A stretch of 64,000 bases of DNA, from assembly GCA_029449245.1 (NCBI GenBank), contig JANATF010000007.1:1364001-1428000 (forward strand). The letters are read 5' to 3'. This DNA is from Mortierella alpina. Taxonomy: Eukaryota > Mortierellomycota > Mortierellomycetes > Mortierellales > Mortierellaceae. Under the pieces are notes generated by a model. That model ran no database searches. It was not told the origin of the DNA and saw only the letters and a program-made list of their open reading frames with translations. Below, one piece after another: positions 47,178 through 60,000 of this stretch. Each line of letters begins with the position of its first letter. Position 1 is the first letter of the stretch. Made by a program: the position numbers and the translations under genes.

Positions 47178-49251
47178 TTCAATTACCCACTACTCAGCCT
47201 AGGCGCACGCTACAACTTCACAAAGAGTGATGCTATTGAGTGCCTGGGCACAGCTCCCCAGCATCAACTTAGTGAGACGCTCAGGAGATTCGTCTCTATT
47301 GAGAGTCCAGTATACTTGATCCAACACGCTACAAGTCTATAGTTGGATGACCTGCTTCAAGCCCCATTCGAACACCTTATTCTTGTGCTCTCGCATGCCT
47401 CCAGAAGACAGGAATGATCAGGACGAAGTGATTATTTTTTATTTAGCGGCTCGAAACGTAGTTTGGGGCTGAAGAGTGGTGTTGAGGGAAGCGACAGGAA
47501 CTGGATAATTGTGGCAGAGGCAGAAGAGGGGAGAAAATGATGCAAGGCAGAAGAGTGGACATTGATCTTAGAGAAGCATACAGACATGGTGCCGTTGAAC
47601 GGCGCCCTATGAAGAACACTAAAATATACATATTGCTTCAAAAAGTGCTGTTGGAGACAGATGGCAGAGGCTCTGGGCAAGTGCAACAGGAACTCTAGCG
47701 CAACATCTAACCATCGTATGATAGCACCAATACACGACCATGTTGATTACTTAGAAATATAAATCGTCGGCTCCCCCTGTGCTATTGCAACCAATACCTA
47801 CCACCGCTTCCTTGATATCAGTGTTACCTAGTCATCGTACCCCGATCATCGGGCCATTACAAGGAGGAGTGTTACACTGCGTCTTTTCGCAACTGGTGAA
47901 TTGTTTCTGAAAAGGAATGGTCGCGTTGGCATTGCGTGCAGCAGTGCTGTAGGCAGTGTAACCCATGAAAGAGATATGGCTGTCCTGAAGGCACTTGCAA
48001 CTCTCAAGCCAACATGCATGTCTGCGAGGCAGCCTTCGTTCTTGTAGGTGTGCTTTAGATCCCTCTCGCTCGTATACATGTGCAAGTTCAGAAAAAAGAC
48101 GAGTTGTACTTCATAATCTAGCACAAGAAGAGGAGGTATTTATATGCGCACGGTTGTTTTCCTGCTCGGCCATGATACGTGAAGAGCGACAGTTATTAGT
48201 GTGTAGGTCAACCCCACATTTGTATTAGCAGATATGAACGGCGGTGCTTCTGCTCGCTAGTAGTACCAGATCTTCTAGGGCTACCCAATATCGATTTTAG
48301 TAGAAGCTACCTTCATTTCCGTTTCAATCGACAAAAATGGCACAACGACTCTGAAAGTAAGTCCTCGTCAAATAATCATCTCCACCGTTATCCCTAAGCC
48401 AAAATGAAGCAATTCACCCTCGTCTCGCCGAGCGGTAATGTCACAATATCCAGTTATTCTGACATGTATCTGGCAAAAAGATGAATGACATGCATGTTAG
48501 AATATATAGAAAGATGTTAAACTGACATAAAACGATGGTGCTGTCAGAACAACTAAAATGACATGTCATGTCATATTATCTTTTTCGCGATCAACACACC
48601 GCGATAGACTGTCGCTGCAGCAATTGCTGCTATGAGTTTTGTCAGGCGCCCAAGAAATCCACCACATGGCGAATGTGGAACTCAAAGAGTAAGCTGGTGG
48701 GATGAAGCGCCCAAATGAGCCTTGGACTTTTGTACTGCCTGGACAACGAGCTCCTTCTGAAATACGGCGTGGTCGCAGCAATTTCGCTGCTATTGTCAAA
48801 CGGGTAGTTCTCTTGCTTGAGATCCTTGGCTGCTGGGCTATCAAGTCGCGAGTGAAGACGCGTCTAAATATACACCTGCCCAACCTTAAAAAAATGGCAG
48901 TGCCTTGCACTTGTTTGTATACAAACGCACACAGTGCGTTTTGCCTCCCTTGTCTACCTACGCCTGCACAGATTGCGATTCTAGGGCTGGGCTGAGTCAG
49001 CGTCCCGCGCTTGAGAACACATCTCCAAGCTGCCAGGCTGAGGCGATGCACTTGAACACAGGGAGACAACTACCAAAAAAACAAACATCCGCTACACTAA
49101 CTGCGCCCACATGTGCAAATCGGGATGCCTTCCATCCTTTCGGTGGATACGCCATGTGCACAGCCATTATCCCTACTGTGAAGGAATTGCAAAAAAAAAA
49201 AAAAAATGAAAGCGACCCGCGAACAACGTTGGAGTAAAAAAAAAAAAGATC
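47178..49251. other. gene-poor stretch between repeat array and tetraspan gene
   Basis: About 2 kb with no recognised gene. Open frames on the minus strand (for example 47846-48124 and 48566-49069) have no recognisable motifs or splice structure. A cluster of TGACAT and AAAGAT palindromic motifs occurs at about 48440-48590, resembling the one near 41 kb. The end of the stretch is A-rich. Confidence 0.4.
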
Positions 49252-49259
49252 TATAAAAG
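49252..49259 (+). promoter_or_regulatory. TATA box of tetraspan gene
   Basis: TATAAAAG lies about 170 bp before the ATG at 49421, following an A-rich tract and followed by pyrimidine/CA-rich leader sequence. The fit in position suggests a real core promoter. Confidence 0.55.
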
Positions 49260-49420
49260 ACAAAGGTGGGTGCTGCAACCTGTCCATAACCCTACCTCAT
49301 CGCGGCTCCCTTTACTCAACTCCCTCACCCCACATACCTCTTTAGTCACCACCTTCATTAGAAGGACTCGTCAATACGGAGCACATTAAAGATACCACGC
49401 ATTACAACAAGACAACTAAG

Positions 49421-50208
49421 ATGTCTCCCACACACCGAAACTACTGCTGCGGCTGCATTCCACTCCGGTTTGCTGTTGCCATCTTTTCAATTTTGGCCCT
49501 GGCTCTAGGCGCCGCTAGTCTGTGGAATGTTCTCCGAGTGGGCGAACTCACTGGTAAGGCAATAGTGGTCCATGCTATGTTGACGAATACCAAGCCCTTT
49601 ACGGCTGGCTTTTCCAGGTGTATTGACCCTGTTCTTCACTTGCCTCTCTGACTACCAAAAAAAAAAAAGACTCCACAGCAAGAATCACAGCCTATGTTGC
49701 TACCGCGATCTATGGTATACTGGGTGTATCAGGTCTGTTTTCGGTCTTTTTCAAAAAGTATGCGCTTGCCAAGAACTTTTCGGTTCTCTGGTGGACCGTT
49801 ACCATCCTTGTCATCCTCCTTTCGGGCACCAACATGGTCTTGCTGGCCACACGAGAGAAGGATGATATCAAAGGAATTTGTCAGACGAACTTGTTGAGCG
49901 AAAACGACAAGAATTCGGGCGGTGTGGGTTTTTACGACCCCGCAACTTTGGCAGTAGATGTCGAGAACTGCTACAGATTTGTGCTGATCATGGCGGGAGC
50001 GGCCATGGCAGTGCAAGTACTGGTCATGATGGTCGGAGGATGGGTTGCTAGTAGGTACACGAGCGAGATCAAACACCGCAAGGATGGACTGGCGCAAACC
50101 TACGGACAGAGCTACGGTCCCCTTACTGGCAATCAGGCTGGCCAGGCCCAGCCCTTGGTCGCTCATCCATACACACAGCCAGGCGGCAGCAAGGGCGAGT
50201 GGCAGTGA
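49421..50208 (+). CDS. four-helix (tetraspan) membrane protein
   Basis: Exons are 49421-49553 and 49679-50208, encoding 220 residues. Four hydrophobic segments are evident: about residues 17-36 (AVAIFSILALALGAASLW), 48-66, 78-96 and 142-165. The loop between helices 3 and 4 (about 45 residues) holds cysteines (GICQTN, VENCYRF) and is probably luminal or extracellular. The N-terminus has a CCGC motif that could be palmitoylated. The C-terminus is Gly/Gln/Pro-rich and polar. This layout is common among Mucoromycota hypothetical membrane proteins, but it lacks the CCG signature placement of true tetraspanins, so I give no function. The acceptor of the single intron follows an A12 run, which is unusual but in frame. 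Confidence 0.75.
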
Positions 50209-50623
50209 AGGGATAGGATAGGAGAGGATAGGCGGGAATAGGAGACGGGGAAAAAGAAACGAACTTGTATATAACCCTTTGCACATTAAAAAGACGCTTT
50301 GAGGGCTCCCTGTTTTTTTTCTTGGCTTCTCCTATTCTCGCGTTGATCTTTGAAGCCATTGAACATCCTATGACCGCGGACTATGTCTACGACCCTGTCG
50401 TGAAAGGGGTGACTACATAGGGAGGCACATCTGTAGACCCTGAGCTGCTGCTATAGGGAGGGGCGTGTGCCGAAAAAACTTGGTGTGGCACTGTTACACT
50501 CATCCTACATGGGTGCTTGCTACACCACTGGCTTGTGCTTCTCGCGCTTTGACACATTTTAAAAACGCAAACGCGAATCGTTTTTGCAATTCCTAATCAC
50601 CATCTCGCATTCTCTTTCACTCA
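50209..50623. other. intergenic region upstream of GH3 gene
   Basis: 415 bp between two same-strand genes. It starts with a GGATAGGA-rich stretch after the tetraspan stop and ends with a leader reaching the ATG at 50624. No TATA box is clear. Confidence 0.4.
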
Positions 50624-53600
50624 ATGGCGAATAGCTCCTCGACCCACCGCCGACCAAGCAGTTGGTCCAGAACCAGCTTCGCTCTTAGTCTAGTGGTGCT
50701 TGCTCTTTCGACCTCCGCCATTTTTCACACCACTGCACAGACAGCCCAGGACCCTCAATTCAACAACGCAGCCGTTGAGGACAGCGGTGGTGACAGCACT
50801 GTGAATACCCAGCAGATCATCACAATGAAGCAGATCTTTGATCCTAATACCTATGGCAGTAGCGTACCTGATGCGAGCTACACCATCAGCGACAGCTCTC
50901 CGTCGTGGCACGAGGCGCTGGCAGATTTCAGCGGAGTTCAGTCACAGCGGCCTAGCTCCTCCATTGACGATGACATCCGGCAACTGGTAGCTAGTTTGAC
51001 CTTGGAGGAACTGGTGGGACAGTTGACTCAAATTCAGATCGGCATGTTGCTCAATGCTGACGGTAGACTGGACCCAGCCAAGGTCCAGCATTGGATTGTG
51101 GATATGAAGGTAGGCAGTTTCTTGGATACCCCAACCAAGTAAGTTCAAAAGTTCTTCGTTTATGCATCCTCATCGCCATCACGGTTGCTTTTTTTGTTTT
51201 TTGTTTTCCAGGTGAATATTTGGTCTGGCTGGTTATCGAAAAGGTGTCCCAGATGAGCTGATGTTACTATTCCTTTCACTTTGCTTTGTCATCTAGCCAT
51301 GGCGGGGAGTACTTGGCCTACTCTGCCAAACAATTTGCTCTGATCGTGGGTACGTGGTCCGTGAGACAAAGAAGCAAGGAACAAAATAAAAACATTAGGA
51401 CACTAACACTGAGTATCTCTTACTATAGATGAGCTACAAAGGGTTGCAGGCTCAACGCGCAAGAAGATCCCTATCATCTACGGGTAATTACAAGTTCGCG
51501 GGATATTGAAGAATAGGCCCAGGTCTGTGCAATGTTGAAAAATTCACACGGCTAATGAATGGAATCCCTGTCGTTTGTATAGTTTGGACTCTGTGCACGG
51601 CGCAAACTATGTGGATGGGACAACCATGTTCCCGCAACAAATTGGACTCGCCGCGACATTCAACACGACATTTGCGTACGAGGCTGGACGAATAGCGGCC
51701 AAAGACACCCGTGCCGCTGGTATTCCCTGGGTGTTTGCACCCATCCTGGATGTGGCGATTCATAAACTCTGGCCTCGAGTGTACGAGACCTTTGGAGAAG
51801 GTACGGTTAAGCAAGCCAGTGCCATGTCTCGAACACGCAAGTCCATATATCAAGTCTATATATCATGTCGAAGTCGATTAAGATACTAACCTCAGCTGTC
51901 ACTGCCATTAGATCCTTTTCTCGTTTCGCAGATGGGCAGTGCTATCATAAAGGGCTTGCAAGGCAACTATAAAAAGGACCGTAGCCGTGTCGCTGCCTGC
52001 ATGAAGCACTTCATTGGCTATTCAGCTTCGCGTAATGGACAAGACAAGTAAGCCCAGACAAGCTTGTCTTGTCTTTTTGAGAATTTTTTTTCAATCGCAA
52101 AGAAGATGCTTAAAACCCGTAAACTCACGCACGCGCCATGCTTAGGTCATCTGCATGGATCCCAGACAACTATCTTATGGACTATTTTGTACCTCCATTT
52201 CAGGCCGCCGTGGACGCTGGAGTTGCCACTGCCATGAATACCTACATTGACATCAATGGTCAGCCCGTGGTCAGCTCACGCTTCTATCTCAAAGAGCTCT
52301 TGCGCCACCGCCTCGGGTTCGAAGGGATGCTCGTGACGGACTGGGCAGAGGTCGATCGACTTCACACTGAGCACCGGTCCGCCATTTCGTTGAAAGATGC
52401 CGCTTACCAGTGTCTTAACCGGACCACAGTTGATATGGTCATGGTCCCAGAATCAGAATCGTTTACGACAAACACCATCAGGCTAGTCAACGAGGGCCAA
52501 CTAGACAGGCAAAGAATCGTCGATTCTGCAGCCAAGGTGTTGCAGCTCAAGAAGGATCTGGGGTTATTTGAGAACCCCATGAGTGACCCAAATTTATTAT
52601 CGCTCGTGGGTAGCAAGCAGGACGTGGAGACCGCCCAAGCTGCCGCACGAGAGAGCATCACTTTGTTAAAGAACGACCGTTCGACCTTACCATTGAGCAA
52701 AAAGTTCCAACAGCAGCATCAAAAGGAGACAGAACAGCAGGGTTCCCACAGTCCCGGAAAAGTGGTTCTGACTGGACCGGCTGCAGACTCGATAAGAGCG
52801 TTATCGGGCGGGTGGTCCATCAAATGGCAAGGGGCGGATGTCGATGAATGGTACCAGAACAAACACGACACTATTTATGAAAGCCTCAAACGCGAGCTCA
52901 ATGATCGATCCGTATCGTACGTTCCAAGCGTGGACTTTGACGGAAACTCTATCGGCAGCGACATATACCTCCAGGAAGCCAAGGATGCCGAAACAGTAAT
53001 TCTGTGCATGGGCGAGAAGCCATATGCCGAGATCCTAGGCAATCAGGATGATCTCTATCTAGCCCCAGGCCAGCTCAATGTCATTGCCAAAGTCACGGAG
53101 CAAGCCAAAGGTACCAATACCAAAGTCATCCTGGTTCTTGTTGAGGGGCGGCCACGAGGACTGGAGGATCTGGCAGAGATGGTGGACGCGATCGTTTTGG
53201 CCTACCTCCCAGGGCCGTGGGGCGGACTCCCCATAGCTGAGGTTCTGAGTGGGAAAGTGAACCCGTCGGGCCGTTTACCGATGACTTATCCTAGTGGGGC
53301 CAGCAACATGGCTACTACATACTATCGTGCAGGCGTGGATCCATACAAGCCCTTGTTTCCATTCGGTGCTGGGTTATCTTACACGACAGTTGAATACCAC
53401 AACCTGCAGCTCAACACCCATCGTCTGCACGCAAAGACGTACGACGATAACTCTAGCCAAGATGAGGACCAGGAGAGCGGCGACAGTGACTATGCAGAAG
53501 AGAAGGACCACGCTGAAGATAACGAGGATGAGGTTGGCGATGACACCGGGGACGCGGAGGACAATGTACACGAGGATGAGGATGGCGATGACAATGATGA

Positions 53601-54141
53601 CGAAGAGGAGGATAATGAGCGCGGGGATCAGGATAAGGATGAGGATGAGGATGGCAACAATGAAGATGGCGAGGACAAGGCAAGCCTTCAGAAGAGACAC
53701 TCCCGAAAGCGATCCAAAGTCATTGCAACACGTCGCAAGCAGATCAAAGTAAGCATTTGGGACAAGGATGACAAGAGGTTTGGAAAACAGACCGAAGACA
53801 TGGTATCGCAGGTTGCGTTCTCTTCATCCGACATAGCGTCCAAGATCACTGCCACGGTCACCATTGAGAATACGGGGGACTACCCAGTCAAGGAGGTGGT
53901 CTTTTGGTATATCACTCAGGACTTTCGCAGCGAAGTGATGCCCGAGGCATATTTGCTGAAGGGGTTTGAGAAGATCAGTCTCGACGAGGGCCAGAGCAAG
54001 GAGGTGCAGTTCACAATCGCGAGAGATGCCCTGACGTTCCACGGCCGGAACCTGAGAAAAAAGGTGGAGAAGGGCATGTTCACACTGACCGTCAATGCCA
54101 TGCGGCCGGAAGCGCAGTCAGTCAAGTTCAGTGTCATTTGA
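50624..54141 (+). CDS. glycoside hydrolase family 3 beta-glucosidase with acidic insert
   Basis: GH3 enzymes release terminal beta-glucose from cello-oligosaccharides or beta-glucans. Exons are 50624-51138, 51297-51349, 51429-51483, 51583-51800, 51912-52047 and 52146-54141, in frame, 990 residues. A hydrophobic segment (about residues 19-38) after a basic N-terminus acts as signal peptide or anchor. Conserved GH3 blocks are YGLDSVHGANYV, FAPILDV, ETFGEDPFLV, ACMKHFIGY and MLVTDWAEV with the nucleophile Asp (about D391). The second domain has SITLLKNDRSTLPL and the GRLPMTYP region. Between the second domain and the FnIII-like C-terminal domain lies an Asp/Glu-rich insert (about residues 760-843) followed by a basic stretch (QKRHSRKRSK). 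That insert is not part of usual GH3 enzymes. Its high acidity suggests a disordered linker, possibly for wall or metal binding. Confidence 0.93.
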
Positions 54142-54382
54142 AAGGGCATCGCGAGAGTAGGATGAGTAGTTTAGAGCAGCCTTCCAGTTTTCAAAATCAA
54201 ACGCGGCGATGCGTGCAGTGATCTGTTATTTTATTTAATGTTGCAAAGGGCAAGGCAATGGGCAATGGGCAATGGGCAAAGGGCACGGGGCAAAACAGGG
54301 TTATAAAGTGCGTGAGTGCAGAGTATTCAAGAAAAGTCTGGCATGCGGCGCGGTTCAGGAAGGGGTGCCTGCCTGAGCAGTC

Positions 54383-56674
54383 TTACAGCTCAGTGTGCAA
54401 CATCGAGGCCCCACTTCCGTACCCATATCCTTTGGCGCCAAAAGCTTTACCGTAGCAGGTCTTGCAATAGGGAACACCCTGCCGATCCGTCATGTTGGTC
54501 GAATCCAGGCTCTTGGAACATTCGACACAGCGCAGGCATAGCTTGTGGTACTTTGCACCACCAGGAGCCAGCGCCGACTCGGCATGATAAACGACTTTTT
54601 GGCAACGCGGGCAGATGTCTCCGCCGCCGCCAAAAGACATATTCTTCTTGGGTGTCATAATTCCTCCAGAGCGGTGATAGCTTGATTTGGGTGTGGTGGC
54701 CGATCCAAAAGAGGTTGTGGAACTGGCAAACGAAGCACTGTTGTTGAGCTCCGACGATGATGTCCTAGAATGGTTGTTGCTAGTCGAGGCTTCATTGGCA
54801 CTAGTCGCCGAAGGACTCCAAGTGCGGGTGGCGGCAGAGGAGATGTGGCGCGCCGGCATGTAGCTCATATTCTGGGGCTTGGAGGGCATCGTTGGCGTGG
54901 GTTCTTCATCCCACTCGTCAGTGCTTGCAGTAGCGGCCTGCTGCTGTTGTCGGTCCTCATGCTCCTTGAGAGTCATCCGGTCGGTTTCGTTGATGAGGCG
55001 ATTAACACTGGTGGCAAGCGCGGCACTTGAAGCGGGGCGTGTCGAGACATCCTCCTGTCTTGGTTGATGCGCCTGAGCCTGGGCCTGTGCACGCTGCTGT
55101 TGCTGCTCTTGCTCCTGCTGTCGCTGCTGCCTCAAGTACTGGGACTGATACATGGGCAGTGGTTTCGAGTTATCGCTTGCTTTTGTGGGCGTGTGAGAGG
55201 GCTCAGCATCCCATTCGTCCTCCTTGACAGCAGACGCATCTGGAATCGGGTCTGAAGTTTGAGATGGCTCTTCCTTACGTGCGACGACTCGGATAGGGAC
55301 ATAGTCCAAGTAAGAGTCGTCTGGCTGTTCGATAGCGTCCTCGGCATATGAAGTTGGTTTTGGTGTATCCTGTGATCTCTGTGGAGGCGAGGGTGGACCA
55401 GAGGGCGTTGCTCTGGGTTCCTCGGATGGGCTATCAATTGCTGCTCCGGTTTGAAAAGAGAGGGCCTGACGACTCTTTGCGTACTCTGCCTGTGCATCCG
55501 ATTGATGTCCAACTTGGTTCGAGTTGGACGAGGCGGAGGAGGATGGTCTGAAGGATTGGTTCAGATAGAGCGACTTTGTAGCTGGCTGACCTGAAACTGA
55601 TGAGGTTGACGAGAGCGAAGGTACAGGCGAGGATGTTGTGGCGATGGTCGATCCAAACGTGGATGATGTGTCTGACCCGGCGGAGAGGTATCCGGACTGG
55701 CTTCCACCTCCATTATGGCTGTTGCTGCTTCCAAGATAACCTTGGTTGTCCGCCTTGCTGCTACTGCCGGCGCTTGTTACCGAGTCCCCAGTAGAGTCCG
55801 CGTTGACCCTACCATACTTGTTAGCGACTCTCTGTGCATGAGCATCGTCATAGGCGCGGCGGGAGGCCTCTGCTTGCTCTCTGATCATGTCGAGCGAGCT
55901 TCGTTTCTTGAGTGTTGCGTTCACTGGCGTCAATCGCTCACGCCTTTGCTCCTCTGTTTCCACCTCAGCCTGCGACAGCGAGTGCTGCGTGAGACGGGGA
56001 CTACCGAAGTCGCTCTGACGCCCGGCTGAACTACCGCCCGTGTTGTTATAGACGACTTGATCGAGACTGCTACTGGTGTCGCTGTGGCCGCTGTTAGGCG
56101 GTCGTCCAATGCTTTGTTTGAACTGGCTTTCAGGATCCTCACGGACTAAAAGCCCTGCGCCGTAGCCGTATCCAGTTGGACCCCACATCTTTTTGTGGCA
56201 GGGTTTGCAGTAGGCCTATAATGACAATGCAGCATTCATGTGAGCAACAGCTCATGAAGGCACATAATGTCGCAGTGTCGCAGCGTCTATTCAAGTTTTC
56301 TTTTCGATTTGCCTACCTCGCCTTCATGTTCTGCGAGGGTGCTGGAATCCAAACGGCGGTTGCATTCGCGGCAAGTGAAGCACTAGTGAGTTGGCAAAAA
56401 GATGAATCAATTTGAAGTCTCTTGAAGGCGTTGTAATGATGCGCACAGAGATTTTCTAGGCCACACTTACGGACTTGTGCCAAGCAGCGCCGTTGGGACC
56501 AATGACTTGCTCAGCCTAGAGCAGACAGAAGGATTGAGTGAGTTAATGGCGAGAACAACGCTGTCAAGGCGGTGTGACGAGGCTTTGTTGGCCGGAGGCT
56601 ATACTCACGCTGTAGACGGACTTTGAGCACCTTGGACAGCGAGGACTGGCAGGAGCAACGAAGCGAGGAGGCAT
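54383..56674 (-). CDS. two-LIM-domain protein with long disordered linker
   Basis: LIM domains are double zinc fingers for protein binding, often at actin or polarity sites. Exons are 56674-56609, 56515-56471, 56382-56317 and 56215-54383, giving 669 residues. LIM1 (about residues 13-75) is split over four exons: CPRCSKSVY, GPNGAAWHKS, CFTCRECNRRLD and AYCKPCHKKMWG. LIM2 is at about residues 597-656: CPRCQKVVYHAES, YHKLCLRCVECSKSLD and PYCKTCYGKAFG. Both are followed by GYGYG. Between them are ~520 Ser/Gln/Pro-rich residues with short WDEEP/EWDAEPSH repeats and a Gln run. The layout recalls animal CRP-type LIM proteins, with a large spacer. Fungal LIM proteins such as Pxl1 are possible functional relatives, but I cannot assign orthology. 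Confidence 0.88.
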
Positions 56675-57004
56675 GACGGTGTGGTTTCGTGGAAGAGAGA
56701 TGGGGAAGAGAGATGATTGATGGAACGAAGAACGAGAGCCAAGACAATAAAAAGGATTCCCTCGAAGCGACACTGTTTCGAATTGGAACAGCCCACCGCA
56801 ACTGCACGTCATTGGCACGCATTATTGCCGGGTCCGTGCCAACAGATTCATGTGCCTCTCTGTGTCGATCCATTCAACGGCCGAAAATCTACCTGCAACA
56901 GCTGCACACACCTCGACCACAAGGAGCCGCTTCATTCTATGAACGATGCCTCGTCCTATGAGCTAACAGCACGTTCTTAATCGGAAGCAATGTGTCTAAT
57001 GGAA
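56675..57004. other. intergenic region, LIM promoter and WDR91 3' end
   Basis: 330 bp between two minus-strand genes. The part next to the LIM start is pyrimidine-rich on the minus strand (about 56685-56760), fitting its leader. No other feature is seen. Confidence 0.4.
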
Positions 57005-60000
57005 CTAGACTCGCATCAGCTTGCTTATTCGGATGGTTCCATCGGCAGATCCAGTCAGACACGCCCCTACGACCGCTGACCAGTCGACACAAGTGAGCGG
57101 ATGAGCATGCCCCAAAAGCGGCTGCACTTGTTGCCCTGAGTTGGTCTATTGGATTGTTATTCACAAGAGTCGTTTCTGTTAGAGAGCATTCTCTCTACTT
57201 CAAAGGAAGTGCCTTTACAGTGACACAAAAAAAAAAAGGCGAATTACAAAGCATCAGCAACGTTACCTGCACAAGAACGCCCGCATTACCACAACCCATT
57301 GCCAGATGATCAGTGTCCCCACTCCAAGCCAACAGCTGTCCTGGTCCAACGTTCATAAGGGTAAGCGTGCTCGCCTCTTCGCCTTCTTTGACCATCTCCT
57401 TCGTTTGTACACTCTTGTGTGTCCTTTGCAAAGTCTGCACTGTCGACACCGCCGAGGAAGACCCTGAGGCAGCCGTGCTCTCCTCCTGAGCGCCATGACC
57501 AAGAGTCTTGATATCCTCCACTCCCGAGGCCGCTGCGATAGTGCCTCCACTACTCTCAAGCTGTATCCGTGGGATGTGCGCCTGGCTCGAATTGACTGAT
57601 CCACTGCTTGATGTGGCGGCACGGATAAAAGACTTTGACCGAATGCTACTCCCGCCCAAGGACCGAACACTGGTCGCGGAAGAAGCAGCCATCATCATGG
57701 CAGATGACAAGGTCGACGTCGTGAACCCCTGCAGGGGATAAGAGTCCAGCCGGTGGTCTGTTTTATGAATGGAATCCTGCGATAGCTGTCCCTGTGCATC
57801 GACACTGTAGATCGAGGTCTCATCGAAACTGAATGTGCATGCCAAAATCGAGTGACTGGACGCGCTCCATTCCATGATGCGCGTCAAGGACCGAATATCG
57901 TATACACGGATCATTCCTCCGACGTCGCCTGTGACAACGAGCTGTCCATTATGGTTAAAACCGATAGCATTGATCACCTCTGAAGATTCCCCCAAGTGTA
58001 CCAAGTGCTATCGTTGGTGAGTAGTAAATAGAAGGTTTTAGTTAGGCAGAATCATGGGATGAGTATCCCAAGTCATATAGAAGCAGTACTACAAGCACCC
58101 ACTTACATCAGTAGTCATGGTCTTCATGTTGATGGAGACCAATGCTCCAGAGGAGTCATCGCTGGTCGATACCGCGCAGACCAGGATAGGTTCGACAGGG
58201 GAGTAAGCCAGGTGCCTCACTCTACAAAAGTCGAATACATCATTAGCCCAGCCTGCAGAGCACTGCGAGTATCTGTAGGTTTGCGGAAAAAAAAAACACG
58301 GCGATCTAAAGACACTTGCCTCGGGAACTGTGCATCCGTTTTGATTTCATGCACCACCGTCCTCGACTCTAAACTAAAGCAGCGGACCACATTGACGTCT
58401 GTTCCTAAGAATATCTACAAGTGCATGAGGTAGGTTGCTGTTAGCAATTAGTAATTGCAAGAGAGCCCATCTCAACAGCAGCGTCGCTTGCGCCCTTTAT
58501 CTTACATATCTGTCGCGCGTCTCCCAGCTCAGGGACAAAATGTTGCTGGTATTGGCGATCTTTGCGGGAGGCAGGGAGCTCGACCCGTTGTAGGACCATA
58601 TGCGGACAATATTTTCAGCATCGCAGCTCGAGATCAAGCTGCCCTCGCACGAAAATTTTGCATGTGTGATGCCGGATTGATGTTCCAAAAAGATCTCCTG
58701 CGATACAATGATGAACGGCTCTTCGACTCTGGACAAATCCTCGGATGACATGGACGTGGCACTGCTGTCGGATCCAATTTCCGATTTCGCAAGTGAGGCT
58801 GCATCCGAGGCCGCTCTCAATCGTCTTGCGTTCGTCAGAGCGAGGCGATCTAATATGAAGGTTGCATGTCGCAAGGTGAATGAGACGGTTAACATGTCTT
58901 GTCTACCGTTATGTTGACTGACATGGCGTATCAACGCTCATTGACATACTCGTTTGAGACACATGTGATGACTGCGAGCCTGTGCGCTTTGGCAGGGTAT
59001 CCTTTTTGACATCCGCATCTGTGCTGACGACGACTTGTTGCTCCACCATGGAAGCTGCCCGCCTCCTTCTAGCCCCAGTGACCTTCTTCAGTGCAACCTA
59101 CTCAAAGTTTGCAATAACTATAGGTCAGAACTTTTAAGCATATTCAAGCACTTCTAGAATCTATCTCAATTGAATAACATAAATACACGGAATGGCATGC
59201 CTCTCCCTCCCCCATGTAAAGACGTTGTCCCTTTCTATTTCAATAATCTTAGTGTAAGAGTACTAACCTGCTCACGCAGAGATGAGATCTCAGCGTCACT
59301 GGACTGGATATCCTTTCTCATGTTGTCAATCATGCTCTGTAACGCCTCAATTTCGCCCTGAAGTGCTTTTCTGTGAAGTCTGTCAACGTTGAAGCAAAGC
59401 AAGCTCGGCAACGCTACATGGAGAGGCAAAAGGAACACACGATTAATAAACGAGCGACTACATTCATCATCCACTGCAAGGCAAATCACGCTAGGAATAA
59501 GACTGGGGCAACTTCTTCCTTACGGATATTTTGAAATACAGTGCTCAGAAAGTTGTTCAGAGACACTGTGAAAGTATCGAGCCATGCCTTTGAGAAGAAC
59601 AGAGCATACTCCGGGTCGACCTCCGGTTTCTTTGAGAATGGCAGGGCTAATGTAACAGGTATCCGCAAGAATTTGAAATAATAGGTCCTCTCTGTTAGAC
59701 ATGCTAGCCCAAGAATCCATCACTGTCCAGGGAGGTCTCTGCATACAGTGTTTCCATGAACATACCAAACCAACGCACCCATTCCGCATTTCCTTGTAGT
59801 TCTGCTCCATGGACTTCAAAAAACTCCACGACCTTTTCTCTCCGCTTGTGCTGGATTGCTATAATGAAGGCGCATGCCTCGTGTTAAAACAAGTATTTTC
59901 CGTTGATGTTTTTCGTTGCATGATACGTCAGCCATTTCACAAGGTGAAGGTCCCTCCCGTCTTTGCCTTACCATAGACGAGATAATATCGCAGTAGACAC

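Noticed and set aside
48566-49069. 167-codon minus-strand open frame
   Set aside because: No recognisable domain or start context; overlaps palindromic repeat sequence.
53294-53752. Open frames on both strands rich in Met/Arg/Thr or Ile/Leu
   Set aside because: They are shadows of the GH3 acidic repeat region.
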